A DNA stretch of 64,000 bases from Haloferula sp. BvORR071 (GTDB taxonomy: Bacteria; Verrucomicrobiota; Verrucomicrobiia; Verrucomicrobiales; Akkermansiaceae), in NCBI RefSeq assembly GCF_000739615.1, contig NZ_BATP01000027.1:62001-126000 (forward strand), read 5' to 3'. Numbering within the stretch: position 1 is the first letter of the stretch; every line of letters begins with the position of its first letter. The notes beneath the pieces are model-generated. The model was not told the origin of the DNA, searched no databases, and saw only the letters and a list, made by a program, of their open reading frames with translations. The position numbers were made by a program, and so were the translations under genes. Shown here in pieces: positions 31,860 through 40,772 of the stretch.

Positions 31860-34394
31860 TCAGAAGCGGCGGCCATCGGGCATCACCAGCTCGACATCGA
31901 CCCGCAGCCAATCAGAGGCATTCTTCAAGGAACGGAAGTGGAGAGTCGCCTGACCATCGGGGCCGATGGCCTTCACCGGCAGGTCCACGCTGTTGCCACT
32001 TTTGACCGTGAAGGGCAAGAAGCGGTCCGGTTCGCGGCAGGTCACACGAATCACCGCGTCAGCGGGAGCATCGTCCACCACGAGATGCAAGGCACGACCG
32101 AGGGCGGTCTGCCCTTGCCGCCCGCCCCAATAGACTTCGTCGGCGTATTGGATCTTGAAAGCCTGGAGCGGCAGGGAAACGGCGCTGGCACCGCCGCCCT
32201 TGGCCCGCAGTGGCAAAGCGAAACTGCCCGGCATCAGCGGGACAATGAAAGTCTTGCCCGCACTGTCCTGCTCGATGCGTGCCACCTCGCCGCCATCGAT
32301 CTCCACGCCTTCCGGCAGAGCACCGACGGGAGTACCTGAGCCTACCCGCGCCAAAACCGGAGCCGGGGACTTATCAGGTGGGTTAGCAGGGCTGGCGCTG
32401 CTGGAAGCGAAGAGATTGAAGGGTCGCAGATGGCTCGCGACGAATTCGGTTTGCGAGGCTTTCACCGGATCGATCCGGATGTCGAAGATGCGGGTGAAGG
32501 TGGCAACGTAGGCCGGGCGCAGCCTCAGCCGCAGCACGTGCTCGCCTTTGCCAAGCTTGGGGGTGACTTGACTGACCGCTTGCAAAGCAACCGCGTGCCC
32601 CCAAGTGCTCACATCCGGCAAGCGCTGGCCATCGATCCAGAACTGGCTAACCTGGCCGATCTCGTGGGTGGAATATTGGGAGACCGGCTGGATCTGGAGA
32701 CGGAGCAGATGGAAACCTTCTTCCTTCACCTCGAACTTCCACTCCAAGGTACCGCAGCCGCGGAAATTCGACAGTGAGGGCTTGTTGGGATCGGGCATCG
32801 GCCCTTCCAGCTTCCTGAAGGACTCATAGGTTCCGGGTTCCGTCCTGGCCCATCCGGGAGTCAGCGCCGTGGCGGAGAAAAGGTCGAGTTTGACAGGCTC
32901 GCCGAGTGGAGCTTCGCCATTCAGGGGATCGGTGCCGAGGGTCACGATCTCATCGCCATCGCTCACACCATCACCATCGGTATCGGCTTTGAGCGGATCG
33001 GTTTTCGCCAGGTATTCCGCGGCATTGTCGGCACCATCGAAATCCGGATCACCACTGGCGAAGTGCGCGAACTTCTGGCCATCCACGGCAAGCTGCTTCT
33101 CGCGTTCCCAAGCATCGGGCAGATCGTCCTGATCCGCATCGGGGAAAGGTGAGACATAAGACTTCAGCGCCGACATGGGCACCGGTTCACGCACGCCGTC
33201 CGGACGGGTCCACTCCAGATTCAAGAAGTAGGGCCCGGCGTATTGATAGAGGACGAGCTCAAGGAAACAGGGGGCATCGTGTTCCAAGATCACGGGCCCG
33301 CTCGATGGATAGGCTCCTGGTGGAATACGGGCGGGATCGATCCGCTCGCGGACATCTCCGCCCCGCAGGATCTGCCGTTTGTTCAGAAGGTCTCCGTCCG
33401 GCGCGAGATCCAAGCTGACGACGCCTTGGCCCGAGAGATGGAAGCGGTAGGTGCCACTGGCAGGCGGGATCAGCAGGGCCCGCGTGCGCTGGAAGCCGGG
33501 CAAGGCAAAGGGTGTCACGGCAATCGTCCGCTCGATCCGCCTTTGCGGGGCTGGCAGGGGCAGACGCTGTACGCCGAAGCGGAATTGCTGTTCCAGGCCG
33601 GTATCGCCGCGGCTTGGCCAGATCTCGGTCCGGACCGCGCCCGCCAGTGAATCGCCTTGGCGCGGATCAGTCCCGGCGAGGAATTCCTCGCGGTTGGAAA
33701 TGCCGTCGCCATCGGGATCACCATCGGCACCTTGCAAGGGATCCTTGCCTATCTCCAAGCCCTTCGCGCGTTCCCAATCGTCCGGCAATTCGTCGTCGTC
33801 CGCATCGTTCGCGGGCACTTCGTATTTCCGCAGCAGCAGCGAACCATCCGCGGCCTTCAATGGAATGCGTGCGAACTTCGCGGAGCCCGGTGCCAGCCAG
33901 CCGACCTCAAAGCGGCCCTTGCCGCCTTGGTTGAAGCACCAGGCTTCCACGTAGCACTGCTGGCCCTTCTTCAGGGAAATGGGCTCACCGATACGATGGC
34001 TCTTCGAAGGGTTCCAATCGTCCGGGCCCGTGTAGGAGCTCAGGTCCGAGACCCTGCGCTTCCCTACCGGCAGCGCGTCGGTCGCGAGGTAGAGTTCCGC
34101 GAGATCATCACCCGCGATTGCGAAACGGTAGTCGCCATCCGCCGGAATCGTCAGCACGCCGCGCACCCGGATCAGGGTGTCGATGGTGGCGATCTCGGGC
34201 CAAGCCAGATCATTGCCTGCGAAGGGCAACTTGTCCGGAGCCAGGTCACGCGCTCCGGCTCTGGCCGCCTCGAGCGAGCCGAGGTGGGGCTTCACGCTCC
34301 AGCGCTCCATCTCTGGTGCGACCTGCGCGCGAGCGCTTGCTACCGCGGCGAGGCATGCGGCAAAAATGGCGGCATTCCGGGTCAGATCCACCAC
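31860..34394 (-). CDS. Large secreted PA14/calcium-repeat protein
   Basis: 844 residues, GTG start, with a signal peptide (AAIFAACLAAVASARA). Two PA14-like carbohydrate-binding domains are separated by calcium-binding thrombospondin-type-3-like repeats. The first domain lies around residues 50-180 (GVLTIPADGDYRFAIAGDD), then DADDDELPDDWERAKGL and DGDPDGDGISNREEFLAGTD. A second domain lies around 300-410 (LLIPPASGTYRFHLSGQG), then DADQDDLPDAWEREK and ADTDGDGVSDGDEIV. The last ~350 residues are beta-rich. Such proteins bind glycans at the cell surface or outside the cell. No catalytic domain is recognisable. Confidence 0.84.
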   Translation of the reverse strand: MVDLTRNAAIFAACLAAVASARAQVAPEMERWSVKPHLGSLEAARAGARDLAPDKLPFAGNDLAWPEIATIDTLIRVRGVLTIPADGDYRFAIAGDDLAELYLATDALPVGKRRVSDLSSYTGPDDWNPSKSHRIGEPISLKKGQQCYVEAWCFNQGGKGRFEVGWLAPGSAKFARIPLKAADGSLLLRKYEVPANDADDDELPDDWERAKGLEIGKDPLQGADGDPDGDGISNREEFLAGTDPRQGDSLAGAVRTEIWPSRGDTGLEQQFRFGVQRLPLPAPQRRIERTIAVTPFALPGFQRTRALLIPPASGTYRFHLSGQGVVSLDLAPDGDLLNKRQILRGGDVRERIDPARIPPGAYPSSGPVILEHDAPCFLELVLYQYAGPYFLNLEWTRPDGVREPVPMSALKSYVSPFPDADQDDLPDAWEREKQLAVDGQKFAHFASGDPDFDGADNAAEYLAKTDPLKADTDGDGVSDGDEIVTLGTDPLNGEAPLGEPVKLDLFSATALTPGWARTEPGTYESFRKLEGPMPDPNKPSLSNFRGCGTLEWKFEVKEEGFHLLRLQIQPVSQYSTHEIGQVSQFWIDGQRLPDVSTWGHAVALQAVSQVTPKLGKGEHVLRLRLRPAYVATFTRIFDIRIDPVKASQTEFVASHLRPFNLFASSSASPANPPDKSPAPVLARVGSGTPVGALPEGVEIDGGEVARIEQDSAGKTFIVPLMPGSFALPLRAKGGGASAVSLPLQAFKIQYADEVYWGGRQGQTALGRALHLVVDDAPADAVIRVTCREPDRFLPFTVKSGNSVDLPVKAIGPDGQATLHFRSLKNASDWLRVDVELVMPDGRRF

Positions 34395-34453
34395 CCAGAG
34401 CTACCGGCGCGGGCGAACTTGGCAAGGAGTTGTTTCCGGGATAAGGGTGGGTC

Positions 34454-35095
34454 ATGTGGTTCCGCGCGGCCCGAGTTCTGGCGCTGGCTGCCGCTACCCT
34501 CGGGGAAGCGGCAGCGGGCGAACTGGAGACATTGGTCGAAGGGCTGGCGAACGAGGATTTCAAGACCCGGGAAGAGAGCACCACAGAATTGGTCCGCCGC
34601 GGTCAGGCTGAGCCCGGAATAGTGAGGCCACTGGTGCTCCATCATTATTTCAAGAACCCCGATCCGGAGATCCGCCTGCGCTGCGAGACCATCTTGCGTG
34701 AACTGGCAACGGAGAGCTACGGCTTCCTGGGGGTGCAGTACCGCGCGCGTGAGTACTTCGACGAGGACGGCAAGACGCGCCAAGGCATCGAGCTCCTGAT
34801 GGTGCTGGAGGGCAAGGCCGCCAACCTCGCCGGGTTGAAGGTGGGCGACATCTTGATGGAGGTGGATGGCAAGACGCTCGATGGCGAGGATCCGGCGGCG
34901 GTCTTCGGTCGCACGGTCCGGCTGCTTGGGCCCGGTCGCAAGACGACGGTGAAGATCGACCGCACGGGGGAAGTCCTGGTGCTTCCCGTGGTCACCGGGG
35001 CCGCGCCGAAGGAGGTGGTGACCATGGATCCGGATGCGGGCTTCCGCGAGTGGCTGGAGGCGCAGAAGGCGGAGCAGGAGAATCAGGCGCGGTAG
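34454..35095 (+). CDS. Exported PDZ-domain protein
   Basis: 213 residues. A short hydrophobic N-terminus (ARVLALAAATLGEAAAG) indicates export. Residues ~25-95 are helical and HEAT-like (FKTREESTTELVRRGQAEPG, RLRCETILREL). Residues ~100-185 form a PDZ domain with GFLGVQYRAREYF, then AANLAGLKVGDILMEVDGK and LLGPGRKTTVKIDR. There is no protease domain, so it may act as a binding or scaffold protein in the periplasm, or as a partner of a separately encoded protease. Its last 13 bases overlap the convergent ATP-grasp gene. Confidence 0.8.
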   Translation: MWFRAARVLALAAATLGEAAAGELETLVEGLANEDFKTREESTTELVRRGQAEPGIVRPLVLHHYFKNPDPEIRLRCETILRELATESYGFLGVQYRAREYFDEDGKTRQGIELLMVLEGKAANLAGLKVGDILMEVDGKTLDGEDPAAVFGRTVRLLGPGRKTTVKIDRTGEVLVLPVVTGAAPKEVVTMDPDAGFREWLEAQKAEQENQAR

Positions 35096-35790
35096 GTCTT
35101 CCATAGCTGCTCCCAGCGGGCAGCGATGGCGGCGGCGTAGGGAGTCGGGCGGATGCCGTAGTTCCCAAGGCAGCAGAAGTCATTCACTTCGATGAGAACG
35201 TTTTTCCCGTCATCTAACACACCGACATCCAGACCATAGGCGACGGGAGCATCTTCAAATTTCTCCACCATGGAGTTGATGACGGCGGGATCCGGGAAGA
35301 CGGCCCAGTCGCCCTTGTAGAAGTTGACAGCGAGGACCTCGCGGTGGAGGACGTAGCAGCGGTACTCCGCGAGGATTTTCAAAGGGCGGGTGACATAGAC
35401 CGGACGATCCGGAGGAACGGCCTGCAAGGCGAGATCCGAGGACAGGGAGCCATCCTTGATCTTCGGGGTGAAGAGCTTGTGGTCAGGTTCGAGCGGTTTG
35501 AAGAACTCACCATCGCGGATGTCCTTGGCGGCGCGCACTTCGATCTCGCGATGGAGGAAGGCCTGAAGCGAGTCCGGGTAGTGAGGGATGCTCACGTAGT
35601 CGGGAAAGAAGTGTTTGATGCAGGAAGTGCCACCAAAGACGGGCGTTTCTTCCGTGACCTTGAGCTCCGGAAGCTGGGGCAATTGGAACTTCTCCACGTA
35701 GTATCCCAACCGGTAGAAACCGAGGGATGCGGCGTGGTAGTTGATTGCGTTTTCTTGGACCTGCTCCGCGTCCAGGATATAGGCTTCCAT
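35083..35790 (-). CDS. ATP-grasp (R2K-clade-like) protein
   Basis: 235 residues, cytoplasmic. ATP-grasp features are visible: FFKPLEPDHKLFT (nucleotide-binding lysine), EYRCYVLHREVLAVNFYKG, and the metal-binding end GLDVGVLDDGKNVLIEVNDF, in which Glu and Asn fit magnesium ligands. The arrangement fits the compact R2K/DUF4343 clade, which is predicted to ligate or modify peptides; no substrate is known. The neighbours (PDZ protein, M42-like peptidase) offer no clear pathway. It could be a single-gene unit, divergent from the peptidase gene. Confidence 0.75.
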   Translation of the reverse strand: MEAYILDAEQVQENAINYHAASLGFYRLGYYVEKFQLPQLPELKVTEETPVFGGTSCIKHFFPDYVSIPHYPDSLQAFLHREIEVRAAKDIRDGEFFKPLEPDHKLFTPKIKDGSLSSDLALQAVPPDRPVYVTRPLKILAEYRCYVLHREVLAVNFYKGDWAVFPDPAVINSMVEKFEDAPVAYGLDVGVLDDGKNVLIEVNDFCCLGNYGIRPTPYAAAIAARWEQLWKTYRA

Positions 35791-35896
35791 GCGGGATGCC
35801 TATGTGAAGGCGGGAGCGACGGGAAGCCTCGCTTTCGAATTCTGCATCCGGAGATGGGAATCCGGCATTCGGTATGCTTGAATGGGTGAGCCGCTC

Positions 35897-36970
35897 ATGT
35901 CCATCGCCCTCGATCCCATCCTGCTCAATGATTACCTGGACCTGCTGCGGAACCTGGTCCGGGAGCCGGCAGTGACGGGCGCGGAGGATTCCTTCTTCCG
36001 GGTGCTGATGCGGGAGCTAGGAGAGCTGGATCTGGAGCTTACCTACTACCAAGGCCTGTTAGTGGCACAGGGAAAGGATCCGCAGAGCTTGATGCTATCC
36101 GCGCATATCGATCGCAATGGGCTGGTGTGCACGGGGCCGAACGAGTTCCAGTATTCCGCCTTCCTGGCGGCGAACCGCAGTGAGCAGACGGGCGACTCGG
36201 TATCCGAGCAGATGCTGGGGATGATCCAGGACCGCTTCGGCGGGCAGCGGGTGCAGGCGCACTTTCCCTATGCGGGGACCTATCTGGGACAGGGCACGAT
36301 CACGCGCTCCTACGTTTGCCCGTATCGCAACAACCTGATTTTCGAGATCGAGGGTCTGGGCTTCCTGCAACCAGGGACGCCGGTGTCCTTCCTGGACCGG
36401 CTGAACGTGCAGAATGGCTGCGTGTCCGCGCAACTCGATAATGTGGTCTCGGTGGCGATGCTGGTGTTTCTGTTCCGCCACGGCTTCCAAGGCACGGCGC
36501 TCTTCACCGCGCAGGAGGAGGCGGGGCGAAGCTGGCGCTATGCGCATGCGTGGTTCCTGCGCGAACAGATCCGCACGCAGCGGCTGCTGGTGCTGGATAC
36601 GAGCCCCTACCCCACGCGCGAGGCCGCGGAGGCGCAGCATCTGGTGCTGCGGCGGAAGGATGCCACGGCGGCCTTCGCGCCGGAGATCACGGCGGAACTG
36701 GGCGAGCGCTGTGCGGCGCTGGGGCTCACGAGCACCTACAAGGATGCGTATGTGGATGCGCTGAACGAGACGCGGGTCAAGAAGCTGTCCTTAGGGCGGA
36801 CTGAGCTGGGACGCTTGATCGCGGCGAGTAATGGGGAGATCAGCGGGACGACCTTGCAGATCCCGACGACCGGGTATCACACAGCCAGTGAGACGGCGGC
36901 GCTCGATTCGATCCGGGCGGCGCTGCTACTATTGATGTCGTACGTGGAGGGCGGGCCTGCTGAACCTTGA
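35897..36970 (+). CDS. M42-like metallo-aminopeptidase
   Basis: 357 residues from the ATG at 35897, preceded by GGTGAG at good spacing; an ATG at 35882 is also in frame. Dinuclear-metal peptidase motifs appear in order: LSAHIDRNG (His70, Asp72), SAQLDNVVSVAM (bridging Asp), FTAQEEAGRS (catalytic Glu pair), LVLDTSPYPT (metal Asp), and PTTGYHTASETA (final His). This order fits the M42/M18 families of cobalt- or zinc-dependent aminopeptidases and peptide deacylases. No signal peptide is present, so it probably acts on peptides in the cytoplasm. Confidence 0.82.
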   Translation: MSIALDPILLNDYLDLLRNLVREPAVTGAEDSFFRVLMRELGELDLELTYYQGLLVAQGKDPQSLMLSAHIDRNGLVCTGPNEFQYSAFLAANRSEQTGDSVSEQMLGMIQDRFGGQRVQAHFPYAGTYLGQGTITRSYVCPYRNNLIFEIEGLGFLQPGTPVSFLDRLNVQNGCVSAQLDNVVSVAMLVFLFRHGFQGTALFTAQEEAGRSWRYAHAWFLREQIRTQRLLVLDTSPYPTREAAEAQHLVLRRKDATAAFAPEITAELGERCAALGLTSTYKDAYVDALNETRVKKLSLGRTELGRLIAASNGEISGTTLQIPTTGYHTASETAALDSIRAALLLLMSYVEGGPAEP

Positions 36971-36978
36971 GGCAAAAG

Positions 36979-37656
36979 CTATTCGCCCTTGCTCCAATCC
37001 AGCTTCATTTCGAGGACGGCCCCTTGCTCCCCGGCCATGTTTGAATCCGATGAGAAGTAGAAGCTCACCTTTGGGACTTGGCTCTGGTATTCGTTCTGAA
37101 AATTGCCCGTGTTCTTCCACAGTTCGTTGGAGATCCAAGTATCGAGCTTGGGATCGACAATGCCCAGAACCTTGAGTGCGGCCGCGCCCTGCTTGACGAG
37201 AGTGGCCACTTCACCGTTTGCCCTCAAGGACATCGTCGAGACGTGCGAGGTATCGGTGATCGGCAGCTTGGGTGGGTAATACCTCCCGGTGTCCGCCTGT
37301 TCGGAGGGCGGGAACTTGCATTGGATCGACTTCCAGGAGATCGCATCGCACTGCCGGTCGGCCTGCCGGATGGCGAGGGAGGCGGGCTCCGCCGACAGCT
37401 CCAGGGTGGTGGATTCGCTGTTGTAGTAGCCGGGCTGCGGCTGTCCTGGCTGCGGCACCCCGGGCTGCCGGTTCCGTCCGTTGCGGACCAAGCTGCCCAT
37501 CCAATTGGGGACCGGGAACTTGAGCGCAGCTTTTGAAAGCTCGCCGAAGGTGGGAGGATGGGAGAGATCGAGAGCAGGAGCAGGATCCTGGGCTGAGGCG
37601 GAAGCGGCGGCGGCAAGTGTCGCCAGGCCGGCAAGAAGGGAGATGAGCTTTTTCAT
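36979..37656 (-). CDS. Exported protein of unknown function
   Basis: 225 residues with a clear signal peptide (MKKLISLLAGLATLAAAASASA). A Gly/Pro/Gln-rich spacer (RNRQPGVPQPGQPQPG) lies around residues 62-77. The rest is beta-rich with two cysteines (RQCDAISWKSIQCKF) spaced to form a disulfide. No known domain is recognised. It converges on the peptidase gene with only 8 bases between stops. Confidence 0.72.
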   Translation of the reverse strand: MKKLISLLAGLATLAAAASASAQDPAPALDLSHPPTFGELSKAALKFPVPNWMGSLVRNGRNRQPGVPQPGQPQPGYYNSESTTLELSAEPASLAIRQADRQCDAISWKSIQCKFPPSEQADTGRYYPPKLPITDTSHVSTMSLRANGEVATLVKQGAAALKVLGIVDPKLDTWISNELWKNTGNFQNEYQSQVPKVSFYFSSDSNMAGEQGAVLEMKLDWSKGE

Positions 37657-37833
37657 GCGAAGGATAGAACGTGCGGGAGGCAGAGATATTCGAATGAAAT
37701 CTCAAATTTACCGACGCCAAGCGCACCCCTTCCTCACCGCTCCTGCGCCACGATTTCTCCGATATCGTGCAGGATAAAACCCAGCGAGAGCCCCGGGCTT
37801 CGAGCCGCATTCGTTTGGCAAAGACAAAACCAT

Positions 37834-38201
37834 CTAATCCCACCCGGCCGTGGATGTGAAAGCAATGGTGGCGTCCTTGATCAAGATGAGAGCCAATTCC
37901 TCGACCGTGTTCCAGCCGCTGGCAGGCCAACCGTAGTTTTTCTGGGTGAGAATAAAACCCGGTAAAGGTCGAGCGTGGTACGGGCATTCCCCTCTTCAAT
38001 ATCGAAAAGGACATTCAAGGGATAGGGGCCGCCAAGGCCCATGCACTGGTTCTGGAAGTGATGAGCGAGCAGCCCCTCGAAGATCACGTCGGTGAATTCG
38101 TGGGGCTCGGTATGGGGGAAGACCGTCCGCAGGGCGATCACTCCCGAGTCATGATCCACCTGATGCGCGTAGATCCAGTTGTCGTGAAGACTGATCTCCA
38201 T
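37834..38201 (-). pseudogene. Small gene of unknown function interrupted by a frameshift
   Basis: The first frame from ATG 38201 gives a protein-like sequence (ISLHDNWIYAHQVDHDSGV to TTLDLYRVLF) and then becomes low-quality before a stop at 37881. In the +2 frame the bases just after RVLF read LTQKNYGWPASGWNTVEEL and end in AFTSTAGWD at 37834, which looks like the true C-terminus. One missing base near 37950, for example in TTCTCACCC, would explain the shift. Restored length is about 122 residues. No family is recognised. It lies 12 bases downstream of the amidase stop on the same strand. Confidence 0.6.
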
Positions 38202-38213
38202 TTCATTCGAGCG

Positions 38214-38966
38214 CTAGGATCCCGGCGCGTCGGTTGGGCGGCTCGGCGGGGCGAAGATGGGCTTGGGCAGGGGGCCGGTGCCGGCATCGCCATTCGCCTG
38301 CTGGTCGAGGATGGCGTGGGCGACGGCGGCGGCCATGCGGTCGCGGTAGGCGGGGTCGCCGCAGAGCTTGGCCTCGCTGGCATTGCTGAGGTAGCCGATC
38401 TCGACGAGCACGCAGGGGACGTCCGGATTGCGGGTCAGGCGCAGGCGGCGGCGGACCATGCCGCGGTTGCCGGATTCGGCGGGCGAGACGCTGGCGACAT
38501 TGCGCTGGATGCGGGTGGCGAGGCCATGGCTATCGACGCGCCAGTAGTAGGTCTCCGGGCCGCGAACGGCGGAGCCGCTGGAATTGTAGTGGATGCTGAC
38601 TAGGATGGTGCCGTCCTTGCCGCTGGCGCGGGCGGCGCGGACATCGAGGTCGATGAACTCATCGCTGCTGCGCATGAGCACGGTGCGGACCTTGCCGCCG
38701 AGCTGGCGTTGCAAGCGCTTCGCGGTATCGAGCGCGAGATCCTTTTCGCGCAGGCCATTGTGAACCGCGCCGGAATCCTTGCCGCCATGGCCGGCATCGA
38801 TGATCACGGTGCTGAAGCCCTTGGGACCAGGGCGGTGGCCCCATTGGTCGTGGCTCAAATTATTGCCGGAGCCGGAGCTGATAGAGGGGCCTGAACCGGA
38901 ACCAGAGCCAGCACAGGAAGCGAAGACGAGGGCGGCGGCCGCGGCAGTTAGAAGGCGGAGGGTCAT
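38214..38966 (-). CDS. N-acetylmuramoyl-L-alanine amidase (Amidase_3) lipoprotein
   Basis: 250 residues from the ATG at 38966. A lipoprotein signal ends LVFASC (Cys18), followed by a Gly/Ser-rich tether (~20-36). Amidase_3 zinc and catalytic residues are His60 (IIDAGHGGKDSG), Glu74 (GLREKDLALD), His126 (VSIHYNSS) and Glu189 (VLVEIGYLSN). It cleaves the bond between muramic acid and the stem peptide. As an Asp-free mature N-terminus is seen, outer-membrane location is likely. It lies 66 bases after the last A gene of the paired cluster on the same strand, so it may be read through from it. Confidence 0.9.
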   Translation of the reverse strand: MTLRLLTAAAAALVFASCAGSGSGSGPSISSGSGNNLSHDQWGHRPGPKGFSTVIIDAGHGGKDSGAVHNGLREKDLALDTAKRLQRQLGGKVRTVLMRSSDEFIDLDVRAARASGKDGTILVSIHYNSSGSAVRGPETYYWRVDSHGLATRIQRNVASVSPAESGNRGMVRRRLRLTRNPDVPCVLVEIGYLSNASEAKLCGDPAYRDRMAAAVAHAILDQQANGDAGTGPLPKPIFAPPSRPTDAPGS

Positions 38967-39032
38967 GGCTGGCGGGATCATCGGCCAATCCCGGCGCATG
39001 GCCACGGAAATATGCGCGGGGTTCCCCGCTGG

Positions 39033-40772
39033 TCAGCGGTTGCCTGGGCTGGTCTTGAGGTAGGTCTCCACTTCCTTGCGCTCGGCGGTGGGGAGCGAGG
39101 AGACCCAGCGATTGGCGGCGGCGGGCTCGTAGTCCGCCCAGCGGGTCGCGAGATTCTTGGCGGCCCAGAGGCGTTCGTCACCGGCGGGCAATCCACTCAC
39201 CCACTTACTGGCGGCTGCGGGGTCTTCGTCCGCCCAGTTAGCAGCCAGGGACGAGACTTGGCTCATGATCTGGCGGCCGCCTCCGCGCGAGGGGTTCTGG
39301 CCTTCGGCTGGAGGCGCGGGATTCTCCAGGAGATACTGGAGGCTCTGGGCTTGGAAGCTGGTGGGGAAGCCACCGTAGCGGCCTTCCGCCACATTCTTTG
39401 CGACCAAGGCTTTTTGCTCACCGGGGAGGGCGGAGAATTCCTTGCCGAGGGTTGCCAATTGCTCAGGTCCCCAGGTCCCGGCGGCCCTCACTTCGTTCCA
39501 TGAGCGGGAGGAATCCGGACTGGCGAGTGACTCCAGCAGGCTGGAGGGAGTGAGGGTCTTGGTCCCCTCTTGTTGGCTACGGGAGTTGATCGACTGCGTG
39601 GCGGTCTTGATCTCCTCGGGGTCGCTGAGGCTGGCCAGCAAGGCCTCGCCCTGCTCCTTCGAGAGGTAATATCCCATCGAGCCAAGGGCATTTCGCCGCA
39701 TGCTCGCATCCCAATCCTCGGTGCGGAGCATTTCGAGAAGACGGTTCACGTCCTTCGAGGCGAGCTGCCTGACGGCCTGCGACTGGAGCTGCATCATGCC
39801 GTTCTGCGTGAGACCCATGGAGGAAAGGTCCGACTTGAGCCATTTGAGCGGATCGTCTTCCACCAGGTAGTAGCTGCCGCCGCTGCGGAGCGCCGCCTCT
39901 AGCCAACCGGGAGGCAAGGCCTGCAGGTTGCGGCCGAGCTCCTTCATGAAGCTGGAGTCGCGATTGAGGATGCCGGTGAAGAGCTGCTTGCCATTCGGCA
40001 TGGCACTGAGTTCCGAGAGCCCGGAAACGAAGTCGCGCTTGAGCGAATTCGCAGCGAGACCTTGCGCGGCGGCGGTGCGGAGCGAGTCGGGCCAGTTGGC
40101 GGACTGAGCCTTCACAAGATCCGGCGAGGCCTTGGCCAAGTCGCGGACGATCTGGGCGAGGGTGTCGGAGTTGCCGCTGCCAAGCAGGCCATTGAGTTCG
40201 GGGATGCGGGAAAGCAGGAGCTGGGGATCGGCCTTGGCCAGCGCCGCACTGATGGACGAAGCCAAGCTGCCGCGCTTGGAGGCATCCTTGATCGTCTTCA
40301 GATAATCCAAGGCAGCTCCGGGGTCCTTGCTGGCCCAGTCACGAGCCAAGTCGTAGAGATGGACGCTGTCCTTGTGGAGGCAGAGATCGACCAAGGCCTG
40401 CGGATCGGACTCCAGCATGCGGGCGCGGATGGTGCGGTAGAAGAGGTAGCTCTGCATGTCTTGCGAGCCCTCGTCGATCCACTCGGAATCGTACCACTCC
40501 AGAAGATTGCCGACCGGCAAGGTCTGCGCGAGATGGATGGTGGCGCGGAGGCGCTCGTCCACGTTCTTGGCGAGACGGAGGCGGTTGAGCTGCGCGGTGA
40601 CTTCCGGCGGGACAGCGGATTTTGCAGGGCCGCGGCGGGACTTGGCGGACTTGGCCTCCTCTTTTCCGGCAGTGGCAGCGGAAGTGGAAGCACCCGGGTT
40701 CGCACGCGCCGCCAGCCAGCCAAGAGGCAGGCCCAGTGCGAAGACCAGGGAGAATGCGAGGGCTGGTTTCAT
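39033..40772 (-). CDS. A-type paired helical-repeat exported protein (pair 4)
   Basis: 579 residues; the start overlaps the B stop (ATGA). Signal or anchor: ALAFSLVFALGLPLGWLAA. Then comes a Lys/Arg-rich patch and the family block ERLRATIHLAQTLPVGNLLEW, then RMLESDPQALVDLCL. DP-type units recur (SKDPGAALDYLKTI, KADPQLLLSRI, EDDPLKWLK, LSDPEEIKTA). The C-terminal ending is the most regular of the A proteins: WADEDPAAASKWVSGLPAGD, then WADYEPAAANRWVSSLP. Together these suggest a periplasmic solenoid. Closest to the pair 3 A protein. No catalytic motif. Confidence 0.78.
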   Translation of the reverse strand: MKPALAFSLVFALGLPLGWLAARANPGASTSAATAGKEEAKSAKSRRGPAKSAVPPEVTAQLNRLRLAKNVDERLRATIHLAQTLPVGNLLEWYDSEWIDEGSQDMQSYLFYRTIRARMLESDPQALVDLCLHKDSVHLYDLARDWASKDPGAALDYLKTIKDASKRGSLASSISAALAKADPQLLLSRIPELNGLLGSGNSDTLAQIVRDLAKASPDLVKAQSANWPDSLRTAAAQGLAANSLKRDFVSGLSELSAMPNGKQLFTGILNRDSSFMKELGRNLQALPPGWLEAALRSGGSYYLVEDDPLKWLKSDLSSMGLTQNGMMQLQSQAVRQLASKDVNRLLEMLRTEDWDASMRRNALGSMGYYLSKEQGEALLASLSDPEEIKTATQSINSRSQQEGTKTLTPSSLLESLASPDSSRSWNEVRAAGTWGPEQLATLGKEFSALPGEQKALVAKNVAEGRYGGFPTSFQAQSLQYLLENPAPPAEGQNPSRGGGRQIMSQVSSLAANWADEDPAAASKWVSGLPAGDERLWAAKNLATRWADYEPAAANRWVSSLPTAERKEVETYLKTSPGNR

